A DNA stretch of 64,000 nt. Origin: Tengunoibacter tsumagoiensis (GTDB taxonomy: Bacteria; Chloroflexota; Ktedonobacteria; Ktedonobacterales; Ktedonobacteraceae). The notes beneath the pieces are model-generated. The model saw only the letters and a list, made by a program, of their open reading frames with translations. It ran no database searches and was not told the origin of the DNA. The position numbers and the translations under genes were made by a program. Positions 52,276 to 59,935 of the stretch are shown piece by piece; positions within the stretch are counted from its first letter, which is position 1, and each line of letters starts with the position of its first letter. The DNA lies in contig NZ_BIFR01000001.1 in the NCBI RefSeq assembly GCF_003967535.1, forward strand, positions 2,045,001-2,109,000, written 5' to 3'.

Positions 52276-53121
52276 ATGAAACCGAAGCAGCGCGTTCTCC
52301 TTCTTGGTTCGGCGGGATACCTTGGGAGAACACTCACGGCGTATCTGCAATCACGAGGAGATGTGGTTCCTACCCATCGAAGCCAGGCTCGTTTTGCTGG
52401 CTCGTACCACTACAACTTTTGGACAGATGATATTTCCTCTCTCGTGAAGCATCAGCAGATTGATACAGTCATCATAGCAGCCAGTATGGCCTATGAAGCC
52501 ACTCATCCGTCCAGTGAACGTACTCTTTTCGAGCAACAAGGAGAGCGACTCGTTCGTGGCTGCCAGCAGTGTCGGGTCATCTACATTTCTAGTGATGGAA
52601 TATTCGACGGAAAGAGGGGCCTCTACAAAGAAAGCGATATTCCTACCCCAATAACCCTCTATGGTCAGAATCTTCAATATCTTGAGGAAAGAGTTCAGAG
52701 TCTTTGCTCAAATTACTGCATCATCCGGCCCAGTTATCTCTATGGATATTCACTCTCGCAGCTTGACGCTCGTCTCTCTCTCGTACAAGAGCGACTGCTT
52801 GCAGGGGAGCGGCTTTCCTTCTTTACGGACATGATCAAAAGCCCGATGGAAGTCAATCAAGTTGCCGCAGCCATCACCAGCCTCACATACTCGGAGTACA
52901 TTGGGCTTGTTCACGTTGCAGGTGAAGCCATGAGTGTGTACGACTTCCACCGAGAAGCTATGAGCAGTTTGGGGATTGCTTCAGAACACCTTAGCGCAGT
53001 ACAGATGCCTACAGATTTTGCGCACCCCAAAGACACGTCGTTAGACATCAGCCTCATGAAACAATTGACAAAGATCGAGCCGCTTCCTGTCCGCTTAGCT
53101 CTCCAGAGGGAGGGCAGATGA
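52276..53121 (+). CDS. RmlD-like NAD-dependent epimerase/reductase, catalytic Lys missing
   Basis: A 281-residue short-chain dehydrogenase of the dTDP-4-dehydrorhamnose reductase (RmlD)/sugar-nucleotide reductase type. The Rossmann loop is LLGSAGYLGRTL, the strand with the serine is YISSDGIFDG, and the active Tyr129 sits in LYGQNLQYLE. The usual YxxxK has Leu in place of Lys, so normal SDR chemistry is doubtful. It could bind a cofactor in a regulatory way, as MAT2B does. Start: the ATG at 52276 has GAGAGGG about ten bases upstream; the ATG six codons earlier has none. No rhamnose genes are near. Confidence 0.75.
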   Translation: MKPKQRVLLLGSAGYLGRTLTAYLQSRGDVVPTHRSQARFAGSYHYNFWTDDISSLVKHQQIDTVIIAASMAYEATHPSSERTLFEQQGERLVRGCQQCRVIYISSDGIFDGKRGLYKESDIPTPITLYGQNLQYLEERVQSLCSNYCIIRPSYLYGYSLSQLDARLSLVQERLLAGERLSFFTDMIKSPMEVNQVAAAITSLTYSEYIGLVHVAGEAMSVYDFHREAMSSLGIASEHLSAVQMPTDFAHPKDTSLDISLMKQLTKIEPLPVRLALQREGR

Positions 53122-53190
53122 TAGATATGCGACCTCCAGGCGTTTCAAAGCGTGGTGGCTCAAAAATGCATCCATTTTTCCTTGAAAATT

Positions 53191-53199
53191 TGCTATAAT
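53191..53199 (+). promoter_or_regulatory. extended -10 promoter for the CDF-type transporter gene
   Basis: TGCTATAAT is a TGn-TATAAT extended -10; start of transcription would be near 53206. No good -35 is seen, which is usual for extended -10 promoters. The leader is about 110 bases. Confidence 0.5.
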
Positions 53200-53316
53200 C
53201 CTCTCATACTTACAATTGTGCTCGGACAAACAGATGTCGTCTGTTCAATAGAGCTCTCTGGTGGCAAGAACATGGTTGACTAGCAGCCAGACGTGTTCTG
53301 GCAAGGATAACATCGT

Positions 53317-54018
53317 ATGACACGAGATCTTCCGGTCCTGGGCTCTGCGCTGATAGCGCAGCCCGCAACAACACGAAAAAGGGATGTTCGACAGGGAATC
53401 TGGATCGAGTCAGTCACCATTGTGTGGATGGTGATCGAGGCAAGTGTTGCTATCAGCGTTGGCTTTGCCACACGGAGTGTGTCGCTGCAAGGCTTTGGCA
53501 TTGATAGTATCGTCGAACTGATTGCAGGGGGCATCTTGCTCTGGCGATTGCTTATTGAACAGCAAGGTGGCTCGGTCGAACGAATTGAGCAGGCAGAAAA
53601 GCGAGCCTCCTGGGTGACGGCTTTTAGCCTCTTTGCCCTTGCTGTCTATATTGTTGGTGACAGTGCCTGGAGCTTCTTTACGCATACGAGACCAGAAGCA
53701 TCCTGGTGGGGAGTAGGTCTTGCTATCGCGGCTGCTCTCATCATGCCACTGTTATGGCAAGGCAAGCTTCGGATTGCCAGACGAATAGGGAGTGCAGCTC
53801 TGAAAGCGGATGCAGCCTGTAGTGTGACCTGTGCTTATATGTCTCTGACCTTACTTGCGGGCCTCTTGCTCAATCGTTTCTTTGGCTGGTGGTGGGCTGA
53901 TCCGCTGGCGGCTCTTGGATTGGTCTACTTTCTGATCCAGGAAGGTCGTGAAGCATTGCATGAGGCACAAACTGGTGAGACCTGTCATTGTGGTCATGAA
54001 GAGTGCCATAACGACTGA
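53317..54018 (+). CDS. cation diffusion facilitator-type transporter, membrane domain only
   Basis: A 233-residue membrane protein with six predicted helices resembling the CDF/cation efflux membrane domain: SVSLQGFGIDSIVELIAGG carries the helix-II Asp site, and ALKADAACSVTCAYMSLTLL the helix-V Asp site. The cytoplasmic domain of full CDF proteins (~90 residues) is missing; instead a short tail CHCGHEECHND is rich in Cys and His and could catch a metal ion. Probably exports a divalent metal such as zinc or iron. The start ATG has AAGGATAACATCGT upstream. Confidence 0.78.
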   Translation: MTRDLPVLGSALIAQPATTRKRDVRQGIWIESVTIVWMVIEASVAISVGFATRSVSLQGFGIDSIVELIAGGILLWRLLIEQQGGSVERIEQAEKRASWVTAFSLFALAVYIVGDSAWSFFTHTRPEASWWGVGLAIAAALIMPLLWQGKLRIARRIGSAALKADAACSVTCAYMSLTLLAGLLLNRFFGWWWADPLAALGLVYFLIQEGREALHEAQTGETCHCGHEECHND

Positions 54019-54214
54019 GCAGGCATGAGAGATGTCTCATGTGCCCTTATACCAGTTTATTCGCCGCCTGGTTGTTGATGGTACCACAGCGGAAGAACTT
54101 TTACCAGACGTATTTCGCCGAAGAATGTGGTAAGATGAGGGAAGTATTCTCAAAAATATTGTCTAGACCCTTTTGAGCATACACAAATGTTCTTTTAGGC
54201 AAGGATCTATTGCT

Positions 54215-55012
54215 ATGCATGATACACTATCCGCTTTAGTTGAACGCGCTTTGATTGATAACTATCGTCCGTTGGAATTTTATCTTCGTGAACATAGCCG
54301 TTTGCCAGGACCACGTGCTAATCTAGAGCTGATGAATGATGTAAGCCATCTTCTGGCTGCTGCCATCCCTAAATATCCCGATGGGGTGCGCTCTTTAATC
54401 AATTATTTTGCGAATGGTGAGCGGAAGGTTGTGGTGAGCAATACACCTGGTGAGTTTGTCATGTTGTGTGGTGTAGTGGCTTACGGAGCCTGTGCCGCCG
54501 TCCAGCCGGAGTGGCGCGTTGAGACATTTCAATTGCTCTCTCATTATTCCTGTAGCCCTTACTGGCGCGTTCGTGAGTGTGTGGCAACAGCTTATCAACA
54601 TCTGGTACAAGCAGATCTACAGGGGACTGGTGTAGAGCTCACGAAGCTTGCAGAAAGTGAGAAGTATCTCCAGCAACGTGCTGCGGTTGCGACTTTATCC
54701 GAGCCGCGCCTCCTGTTTGATGCAGATAGTCTGAAGCTTGCGTTAGAACTTCATCGCATTGTGCTTGAAAAGGTACATCAAGTTCCCTCAGAAGACAGGA
54801 AGAACGAAGATTTTCGGGTCTTGCGTCGTGGATTAGGCTATACCATCAGTGTTGTGACCGCCGCTGCTCCAGATGAGGGGTTCACCCTGATGCGCCAGTG
54901 GGCAACCTGGAATGATCCAGATATTGTCTGGATTTTGCGGGAGAACTTAAAAAAGAAGCGACTTGCAAAATTTATTGAGAATACTGAAGATATTTTTAAA
55001 CTGCTTGCTTGA
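54215..55012 (+). CDS. helical-repeat (HEAT/DNA alkylation repair-like) protein
   Basis: A 265-residue all-helical protein with an irregular HEAT-like pattern: RSLINYFANGERKVVVSNTP, WRVETFQLLSHYSCSPYWRV, RECVATAYQHLVQADLQGTG, YLQQRAAVATLSEPRLLFDA. The text SPYWRVRECVATAYQ resembles DNA alkylation repair-like (AlkD) solenoids, but I cannot see a DNA-binding basic face clearly. AAGGA lies about 11 bases before this ATG; 14 further codons upstream lack support. No clear partner gene; a hairpin follows. Function unknown. Confidence 0.7.
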   Translation: MHDTLSALVERALIDNYRPLEFYLREHSRLPGPRANLELMNDVSHLLAAAIPKYPDGVRSLINYFANGERKVVVSNTPGEFVMLCGVVAYGACAAVQPEWRVETFQLLSHYSCSPYWRVRECVATAYQHLVQADLQGTGVELTKLAESEKYLQQRAAVATLSEPRLLFDADSLKLALELHRIVLEKVHQVPSEDRKNEDFRVLRRGLGYTISVVTAAAPDEGFTLMRQWATWNDPDIVWILRENLKKKRLAKFIENTEDIFKLLA

Positions 55013-55034
55013 AGAATGATTCCTTTGTCTTGTA

Positions 55035-55070
55035 CAGGGCATCTTCATTCGTGTGAATGAGGATGCCCTG
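55035..55070 (+). terminator. hairpin after the helical-repeat protein gene
   Basis: CAGGGCATCTTCATTC (55035-55050) pairs with 55055-55070 (one wobble) around GTGT. Confidence 0.7.
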
Positions 55071-55381
55071 AATTTGCATCTAAGGTCCCTTGCGGATACA
55101 TCTATCTTATGGTACTATTGCATGCGCTGTTAAAGGCACGAATTGGAAGACTGAAGATGAGCAGCAGACCTCGCCAAAGGGAGTTGAACGTGATACACTA
55201 AGGCTGATTTTGCTTGCCATCTGCTGGCTATCTTGTAGTCATGGATGGAAGACCTTAATCTGTGAGTCAGTTTGTGTCATCTGTAGCTTCCTCTTTGAGT
55301 TCTCTCCTCCCTGAGTAAATGAGGTTGTGAGGGCTTACTCCTGTTCACCAGATGAAGTAGAAATTTGAAATAGAAATTTGA
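55071..55381. other. 311-base region with no convincing gene
   Basis: A 74-codon frame (55090-55314, TTG start) has no ribosome-binding site, no family features and odd composition. Probably the promoter and leader of the methyltransferase gene. Confidence 0.5.
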
Positions 55382-56461
55382 ATGTCGCAGCTATTCTATT
55401 GTATGACGATGCCAGGTCTGGAGACGCTGGCATTTAGTGAGATTCGAGAGCATCTGCCGGATGCCGAACAGGTTAAATTTGCGCGTGGTATAGCAGTATT
55501 TAAAACCGCGCATTCTCCGGCTGCCCTGCTTGAATTGCGCACTGTCGAGGATGTCTTTGCCAGTGCGGTGCATATACCGCATATGCGACGGGACCCAGAC
55601 GGCCTGCGGGTACTTCATAGCGCCACCATGCATACCGATCTTACCCCGGCTATTACCAGTTGGAGGCGAGCTCATCATGGACGGCAGCCACGAACGTGGC
55701 GTGTGGTAAGCCAGATGGTTGGCTCCTATGATTTTCGTCGTAATGATGCAGGACTTTCATTAGCCAATGCTCTGAAGCGTGTTCTACCACGAGGCATGCG
55801 CCAGGTGGACGATGATGCGGATATGGAGATCTGGCTCTGGCTTGGCAATAATGATGTGCTCATTGGAGTTCGGCTTAGCGATGCAACTATGCGTCATCGT
55901 TCATATAAGAGAGAACATCTACCAGCATCATTGCGTCCAACTGTTGCAGCCGCTATGAACTGGTTGGCGCGCCCGACAGCCCAGGATGTTGTGCTTGATC
56001 CGTTGTGTGGAGCTGGAACCATTCTTGTTGAACGCGGCCTGATGGCTCCCTTTGATCGCTTGATAGGGGGCGATATTCGGGATGAAGCTGTGGCTATGGC
56101 GCGTCGGAACGCCCGCTCGGCTGATGTGGGAGTGAGCTGGCGTGTGTGGGATGCACAAGAGCTCCCGCTAGAGCCGGCCAGCGTGACCCGCATTATCACC
56201 AATCTCCCATTTGGAAAGCAGCTTGGTTCCCATCAGAGCAATATTGATCTCTATAGCGCATTGATCAAAGAATTCGAGCGTGTCTTGACCCCGGATGGGC
56301 TGCTTGTGGCGCTAACCAGCGAAGATCGGCTCTGGAGCACGCTCTTACAGAAGCATGGTTGGCGTCTTCTTAAAAAAGTAGTCTTAGTTGTGCTTGGTCA
56401 ACCTGCGAGCATTTTTGTTGCAGAGCGAGCTGACCAGGTCGTAGAAACTGCATCCAGATAA
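55382..56461 (+). CDS. THUMP-type class I RNA methyltransferase (Trm14/RlmL-like)
   Basis: A 359-residue SAM-dependent methyltransferase. Residues ~1-165 form the ferredoxin-like/THUMP RNA-binding part (MTMPGLETLAFSEIREHLPD, WRVVSQMVGSYDFRRNDAG). Residues ~185-350 form the Rossmann methyltransferase with DPLCGAGTILVERGL (SAM loop), GGDIRDEAVAMARRNARSAD and the catalytic TNLPFGKQLG (N-P-P-F-like, here N-L-P-F). The NLPFG form is typical of guanine-N2 methyltransferases acting on tRNA (Trm14/TrmG10) or 23S rRNA; which RNA is uncertain. No ribosome-binding site stronger than AAATAGAAATTTGA is visible. Confidence 0.85.
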   Translation: MSQLFYCMTMPGLETLAFSEIREHLPDAEQVKFARGIAVFKTAHSPAALLELRTVEDVFASAVHIPHMRRDPDGLRVLHSATMHTDLTPAITSWRRAHHGRQPRTWRVVSQMVGSYDFRRNDAGLSLANALKRVLPRGMRQVDDDADMEIWLWLGNNDVLIGVRLSDATMRHRSYKREHLPASLRPTVAAAMNWLARPTAQDVVLDPLCGAGTILVERGLMAPFDRLIGGDIRDEAVAMARRNARSADVGVSWRVWDAQELPLEPASVTRIITNLPFGKQLGSHQSNIDLYSALIKEFERVLTPDGLLVALTSEDRLWSTLLQKHGWRLLKKVVLVVLGQPASIFVAERADQVVETASR

Positions 56462-56578
56462 CCTCCAGGCGCTCGAAGGAGTGTGCTGACTCCTTTTGTT
56501 CTATAAATAGACAAGAGGAGAGTGAAGAGCAATGATATTTGTAGCAATGCAACTGTATGTATGAGAGGAGTTACTCCC

Positions 56579-57145
56579 TTGGCTAATGCAACAACCGCCG
56601 ATTTTCGTAACGGCATGGTCATTCGTTATAACAACGATCTGTGGACGATTACTGAGTTCCACCACGTCAGTCCTGGTAACTGGCGCGCATTTGTGCGTAC
56701 ACGCCTGAAGAATCTGAAGAATGGTCGTGTGATCGAGCAGCGCTTCCGCGCCGGTGAAGATGTCGATGAGGTTCGCGTAGAGCATCAGACCTGGCAATTT
56801 CTGTATGTCGATGGTGACGATTATGTGTTTATGAATACAGAGACCTATGATCAGCAGCCAATCGCTAAAGAGATGCTAGGCGACACAATCAAGTTTTTAA
56901 AAGAGCAGGATGAAGTCGTCATGCTGGTCGATAATGAGAACATTATTGCCGTTGAACTGCCCAATTTCCTGGAATTGAAAGTTGAGAGTGCAGAACCAGG
57001 CGTTCGTGGCGATACAGCCAACAACGTTACCAAGCCAGCAACTCTAGAGACTGGTGCAGTCATTAACGTTCCATTGTTCGTCAACCCGGGCGACCGCGTC
57101 CGCATCGATACACGTACAGGCCAGTACGTTGAGCGCGTAAAATAG
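56579..57145 (+). CDS. efp: elongation factor P
   Basis: A 188-residue EF-P, which relieves ribosome stalling at proline runs by binding between the P and E sites. The three beta domains are recognisable, with VRTRLKNLKNGRVIEQRF, DYVFMNTETYDQ and NVPLFVNPGDRVRIDTRTGQYVERV. The start is TTG with GAGAGGAG eight bases upstream and gives the standard length; the frame upstream adds 19 non-conserved residues. The loop that normally carries the modified Lys or Arg reads SPGNWRA: Asn34 replaces the Lys of E. coli PGKGQ. This form may work unmodified or use another residue. A strong terminator follows. Confidence 0.94.
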   Translation: MANATTADFRNGMVIRYNNDLWTITEFHHVSPGNWRAFVRTRLKNLKNGRVIEQRFRAGEDVDEVRVEHQTWQFLYVDGDDYVFMNTETYDQQPIAKEMLGDTIKFLKEQDEVVMLVDNENIIAVELPNFLELKVESAEPGVRGDTANNVTKPATLETGAVINVPLFVNPGDRVRIDTRTGQYVERVK

Positions 57146-57168
57146 CTTTAACCTTGTATTGGATCTGG

Positions 57169-57224
57169 AAAAACCGACTCCAACTGCTCCCCTGGAAAGG
57201 TAGGGGCAGTTGGAGTCGGTTTTT
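57169..57224. terminator. strong bidirectional terminator
   Basis: AAAAACCGACTCCAACTGC (57169-57187) pairs perfectly with 57206-57224, with inner C4/G4 pairing. The A-run before and T-run after the stem provide a U-tract on either strand, serving efp (+) and the diacylglycerol kinase gene (-). Confidence 0.9.
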
Positions 57225-57234
57225 CACTCTTTTA

Positions 57235-57660
57235 CTAAAAAAGGGCAAGCAAGTGTGGAAGAAAGATAAAGAGGCCGATAATAACAGAAAGAATAGCATT
57301 GACCAGAACAGCTCCAGCAGCCACATCCTTCGCAATTTTAGCTAGAGGATGATAGGTTGGGGATGCGAGATCGACGCAGACCTCCAGGACGGTATTAATC
57401 ATCTCAGTAATAAAAACGCCTGTAATAGCGATAAAGATCAGTGCAAATTCGATGGCCGAGATATGAAGATAGATGCCTGCACCAACTGCCACGATGGCTG
57501 CCAGCACATGGACGCGCATATTCCGCTGTGTTCGTACGGTGTACCAGAAGCCACTAAAAGCATAACTAAATCCAGCAATAAATTTCCGCCATTCGCTTTT
57601 TTGTTCGTGCTGTGGTAGGGGCTCGAACGAGGATGGGGGAAGCATTGGCGTGTTGCTCAT
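57235..57660 (-). CDS. diacylglycerol/undecaprenol kinase family protein
   Basis: A 141-residue membrane kinase of the DgkA family. Three membrane helices (~50-64, 68-90, 112-135) and the catalytic segment TEMINTVLEVCVDL (Glu of the active site) are present; EWRKFIAGFSYAFSGFWYTV is the amphipathic start. In Gram-positive-type bacteria these enzymes phosphorylate undecaprenol rather than diacylglycerol, recycling the carrier lipid for cell-wall synthesis. The start ATG is preceded by a weak GGCATAAAACGT sequence. ybeY lies directly upstream with a 5-base gap, so they are co-transcribed, as in many genomes. Confidence 0.92.
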   Translation of the reverse strand: MSNTPMLPPSSFEPLPQHEQKSEWRKFIAGFSYAFSGFWYTVRTQRNMRVHVLAAIVAVGAGIYLHISAIEFALIFIAITGVFITEMINTVLEVCVDLASPTYHPLAKIAKDVAAGAVLVNAILSVIIGLFIFLPHLLALF

Positions 57661-57665
57661 ACGTT

Positions 57666-58235
57666 TTATGCCTTATACCCACATGCTTGAAGAACAGCGT
57701 TTTGTTTCTGGACCATTGTTTCATAGCCCACCTCAGTCTGATCATCGTAGCCGACAAGATGAAGGACACCATGAGAGAGCAGATAGAGCAACTCGGTTAA
57801 AGCATCATGTCCATTCTCACCTGCCTGCTGCACAATACGGGGCCAGGAGATCACAATATCGCCAAGGTTCGTCACCATTCCTGGTGGATTCACAAAAGCT
57901 GGATTATCAATTTCTATTTCTGCCTCACCTTCCACATTCTCTTGCGGTTGCCAGAGCTGATCCGCAGGAGCCTCAGCGAGAGGGGACTCTAGAAGTGGGA
58001 AAGAAAGGACATCTGTGGCTTTATCTTGTTCTCGATATTGTTTGTTCATCTCACGAATTCCTGCATCATCAGTAATCATGAGCGTGAGCATAACTTCTTT
58101 TGTAATGCCAGCGCTTTCCAGGCTACGCAGAACAATTGCATCTAGATCGACGGCAGACAACTGTTGTTCAATGAGCGCGCTCTGCTGCTCATCTTCAATC
58201 GTAATATAGAGCTCAATAAGCGGATGCTCTTGCAT
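57666..58235 (-). CDS. ybeY: endoribonuclease YbeY (rRNA maturation factor), variant metal site
   Basis: A 189-residue YbeY, which trims 16S rRNA 3' ends and takes part in ribosome quality control. The fold markers REMNKQYREQDKATDVLSFP and GDIVISWPRIVQQA are standard. The zinc motif is normally HGxLHLxGYDH; here it is HGVLHLVGYDD, the third His being Asp (~residue 165). Asp can bind zinc, so activity may remain. The chosen ATG has AGGAG upstream; the longest frame starts at a GTG six codons before. Adjacent to the undecaprenol kinase gene, a usual neighbour. Confidence 0.92.
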   Translation of the reverse strand: MQEHPLIELYITIEDEQQSALIEQQLSAVDLDAIVLRSLESAGITKEVMLTLMITDDAGIREMNKQYREQDKATDVLSFPLLESPLAEAPADQLWQPQENVEGEAEIEIDNPAFVNPPGMVTNLGDIVISWPRIVQQAGENGHDALTELLYLLSHGVLHLVGYDDQTEVGYETMVQKQNAVLQACGYKA

Positions 58236-58370
58236 AATGCTACTCTCCTGCACTGCTAGAAATTTTCAAGCATACCCTGGATGGGGGGCCCACAAAATAT
58301 GAGAGAGCACTTCTGCCATGTATGGCTTAAAGTACTCCCTACGTTTGCGCGAAGAACCGGTTAAAGAGGA

Positions 58371-58553
58371 TTAGACTCTCCGCGCGGTTTTACGCCGTTT
58401 TGCCGCTTCTTTTCTTTTGCGTTTCATGCTGGGCTTTTCGTAATGTTCACGACGGCGGGCCTCTGCAAGGACACCATCCTGTTGAATCTTACGATTGAAG
58501 CGTTTTAAAGCTGTCTCAAATGATTCATTGTCGTTGATCTTGACTTCCGACAC
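58371..58553 (-). CDS. rpsU: 30S ribosomal protein S21
   Basis: A 60-residue basic protein matching bS21: [20 protein letters not shown], then [20 protein letters not shown] and an Arg/Lys-rich end. It sits at the 30S platform near the anti-Shine-Dalgarno helix and aids initiation. The start is GTG with a GGGGGG-rich site about nine bases upstream. It is located 117 bases upstream of ybeY on the same strand. Confidence 0.95.
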   Translation of the reverse strand: MSEVKINDNESFETALKRFNRKIQQDGVLAEARRREHYEKPSMKRKRKEAAKRRKTARRV

Positions 58554-58752
58554 TAGAATCCCCCCCTCTCATGGCCAAGTTTTCGAGGTAGGTAAAATGC
58601 TTCGTCATGTAACATCATACATACTTCGTGGACCTGCGCAAAAATTATAGTGTAGCTCTCCCATCGTGTCAAGATCTTTCTCTGCTCTGAAGCGTTTCCC
58701 AAATCTCCTTATCAGTAGGAATAAACGGTTGTAAAAAGAAGCCAGGGGACGT

Positions 58753-59916
58753 TCAACTGGCCCGCCGACGGGCCTTTTTGCCAAAAGCCAACAGAAAGAC
58801 GATAAAGCCAAAGACGAGAATACTAAAGAATGTAATCACACGATCCAGAAGGATGGCGGCGGCGGCACGATTGACCGCATCCGATCCCTGCGTAAACAGA
58901 GCCAGCATCGCCACCATTCCACCCTCAACCAGGCCCAGGCCCCCACCAGTTGCCGGAATAGCGGTGAGTAATGCTTCACCAAGGCCAATAAAGATTGAGG
59001 CCGACAGAATATGGAGCAGATCGCCAGGAAGCAGATGGAGTGCTAAGGCAATAAAGAAGAAACGAAGCGCTTCACAGCCCCAGACCCCTAACGTGAGGAG
59101 GCTCAAAAGTGGAATGCGACGGAAAGAACCTAGCGTTCCCTCTTGAAAATGATAGTATTGCTCGCGAAAACGCTGGGGAAGGAATTGTGCGATATATTCG
59201 CGACCTAGCCGAAGAAGAAAGAGCCCTCCAATCCCGGCCACAACGGCCCCAAGTAGAATCTCCAATCCAATTCGAAGCTGAGAAGGGAGATTCTGGCGCA
59301 GACTCACAAGAAGCGCAGGGATGAACAGTAAAAGGAGAACAATCAGATCAAGTAGGCGTTCAGCTAGCACTGTCCCAAAGCTACGTGTTGTTGAGACTTT
59401 AATCTCCTGCCGAAGTAAGTAAGCTCGATAAAGATCGCCTAATTTTGCAGGAACCACAGTATTCGCAAAGAAAGAGATATAGATCATCTCAACAAGCTTT
59501 GGTACGCGAGGCAAGTTGATGCCATTGGCAGGTGTAAAGCCAACATTTTCCAGGAGCAGCCGCCAGCGAATGGCTCGAAGACCGAAGGAGAGGTAATAGA
59601 TGACAAAGGCGGCACAGAAAAATGCAATATTGGCACTACTGAGAGCCGCCAGTGTTTTTTGAGGATTGATATCTGTTTTACGAGCCAGGAAGACAAGAGC
59701 AATGACCACAATAACTAATGGAAGTAACGTCCGCCAGTTCAGGAGTTTTTTACGCAAGGAGAGTTGTTCGGGCGAGATCTCTGGCATTGATGCAGCAGCA
59801 CCGCGTGCATCGTCAGAGGGAGAGGCGGGAGGCAGGCTTCGTTTTTTTTGCCGCTTGCTTCGCCCCTCGATGGTTATCGGCTTTTCAAACTGGACCTCAT
59901 CATTGTTGTGCAGCAC
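58753..59916 (-). CDS. flippase-like / lysylphosphatidylglycerol synthase membrane domain protein (YbhN-like)
   Basis: A 387-residue protein with a polar N-terminus (~50 residues, basic and acidic) and about eight membrane helices. The conserved part is EMIYISFFANTVVPAKLGDL, with RSFGTVLAERLLDLIVLLLL; GLGEALLTAIPATGGGLGLV is the second family motif. The family (UPF0104/LPG_synthase_TM) includes the membrane part of MprF and other proteins proposed to flip lipids. It lies 19 bases downstream of the O-antigen ligase gene on the same strand, suggesting a role with envelope polysaccharide lipids. Confidence 0.87.
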   Translation of the reverse strand: MLHNNDEVQFEKPITIEGRSKRQKKRSLPPASPSDDARGAAASMPEISPEQLSLRKKLLNWRTLLPLVIVVIALVFLARKTDINPQKTLAALSSANIAFFCAAFVIYYLSFGLRAIRWRLLLENVGFTPANGINLPRVPKLVEMIYISFFANTVVPAKLGDLYRAYLLRQEIKVSTTRSFGTVLAERLLDLIVLLLLFIPALLVSLRQNLPSQLRIGLEILLGAVVAGIGGLFLLRLGREYIAQFLPQRFREQYYHFQEGTLGSFRRIPLLSLLTLGVWGCEALRFFFIALALHLLPGDLLHILSASIFIGLGEALLTAIPATGGGLGLVEGGMVAMLALFTQGSDAVNRAAAAILLDRVITFFSILVFGFIVFLLAFGKKARRRAS

Positions 59917-59935
59917 AACATCCTCCTCTGAACGA

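Noticed and set aside
55090..55314. 74-codon frame before the methyltransferase gene
   Set aside because: TTG start without ribosome-binding site, no recognisable features.
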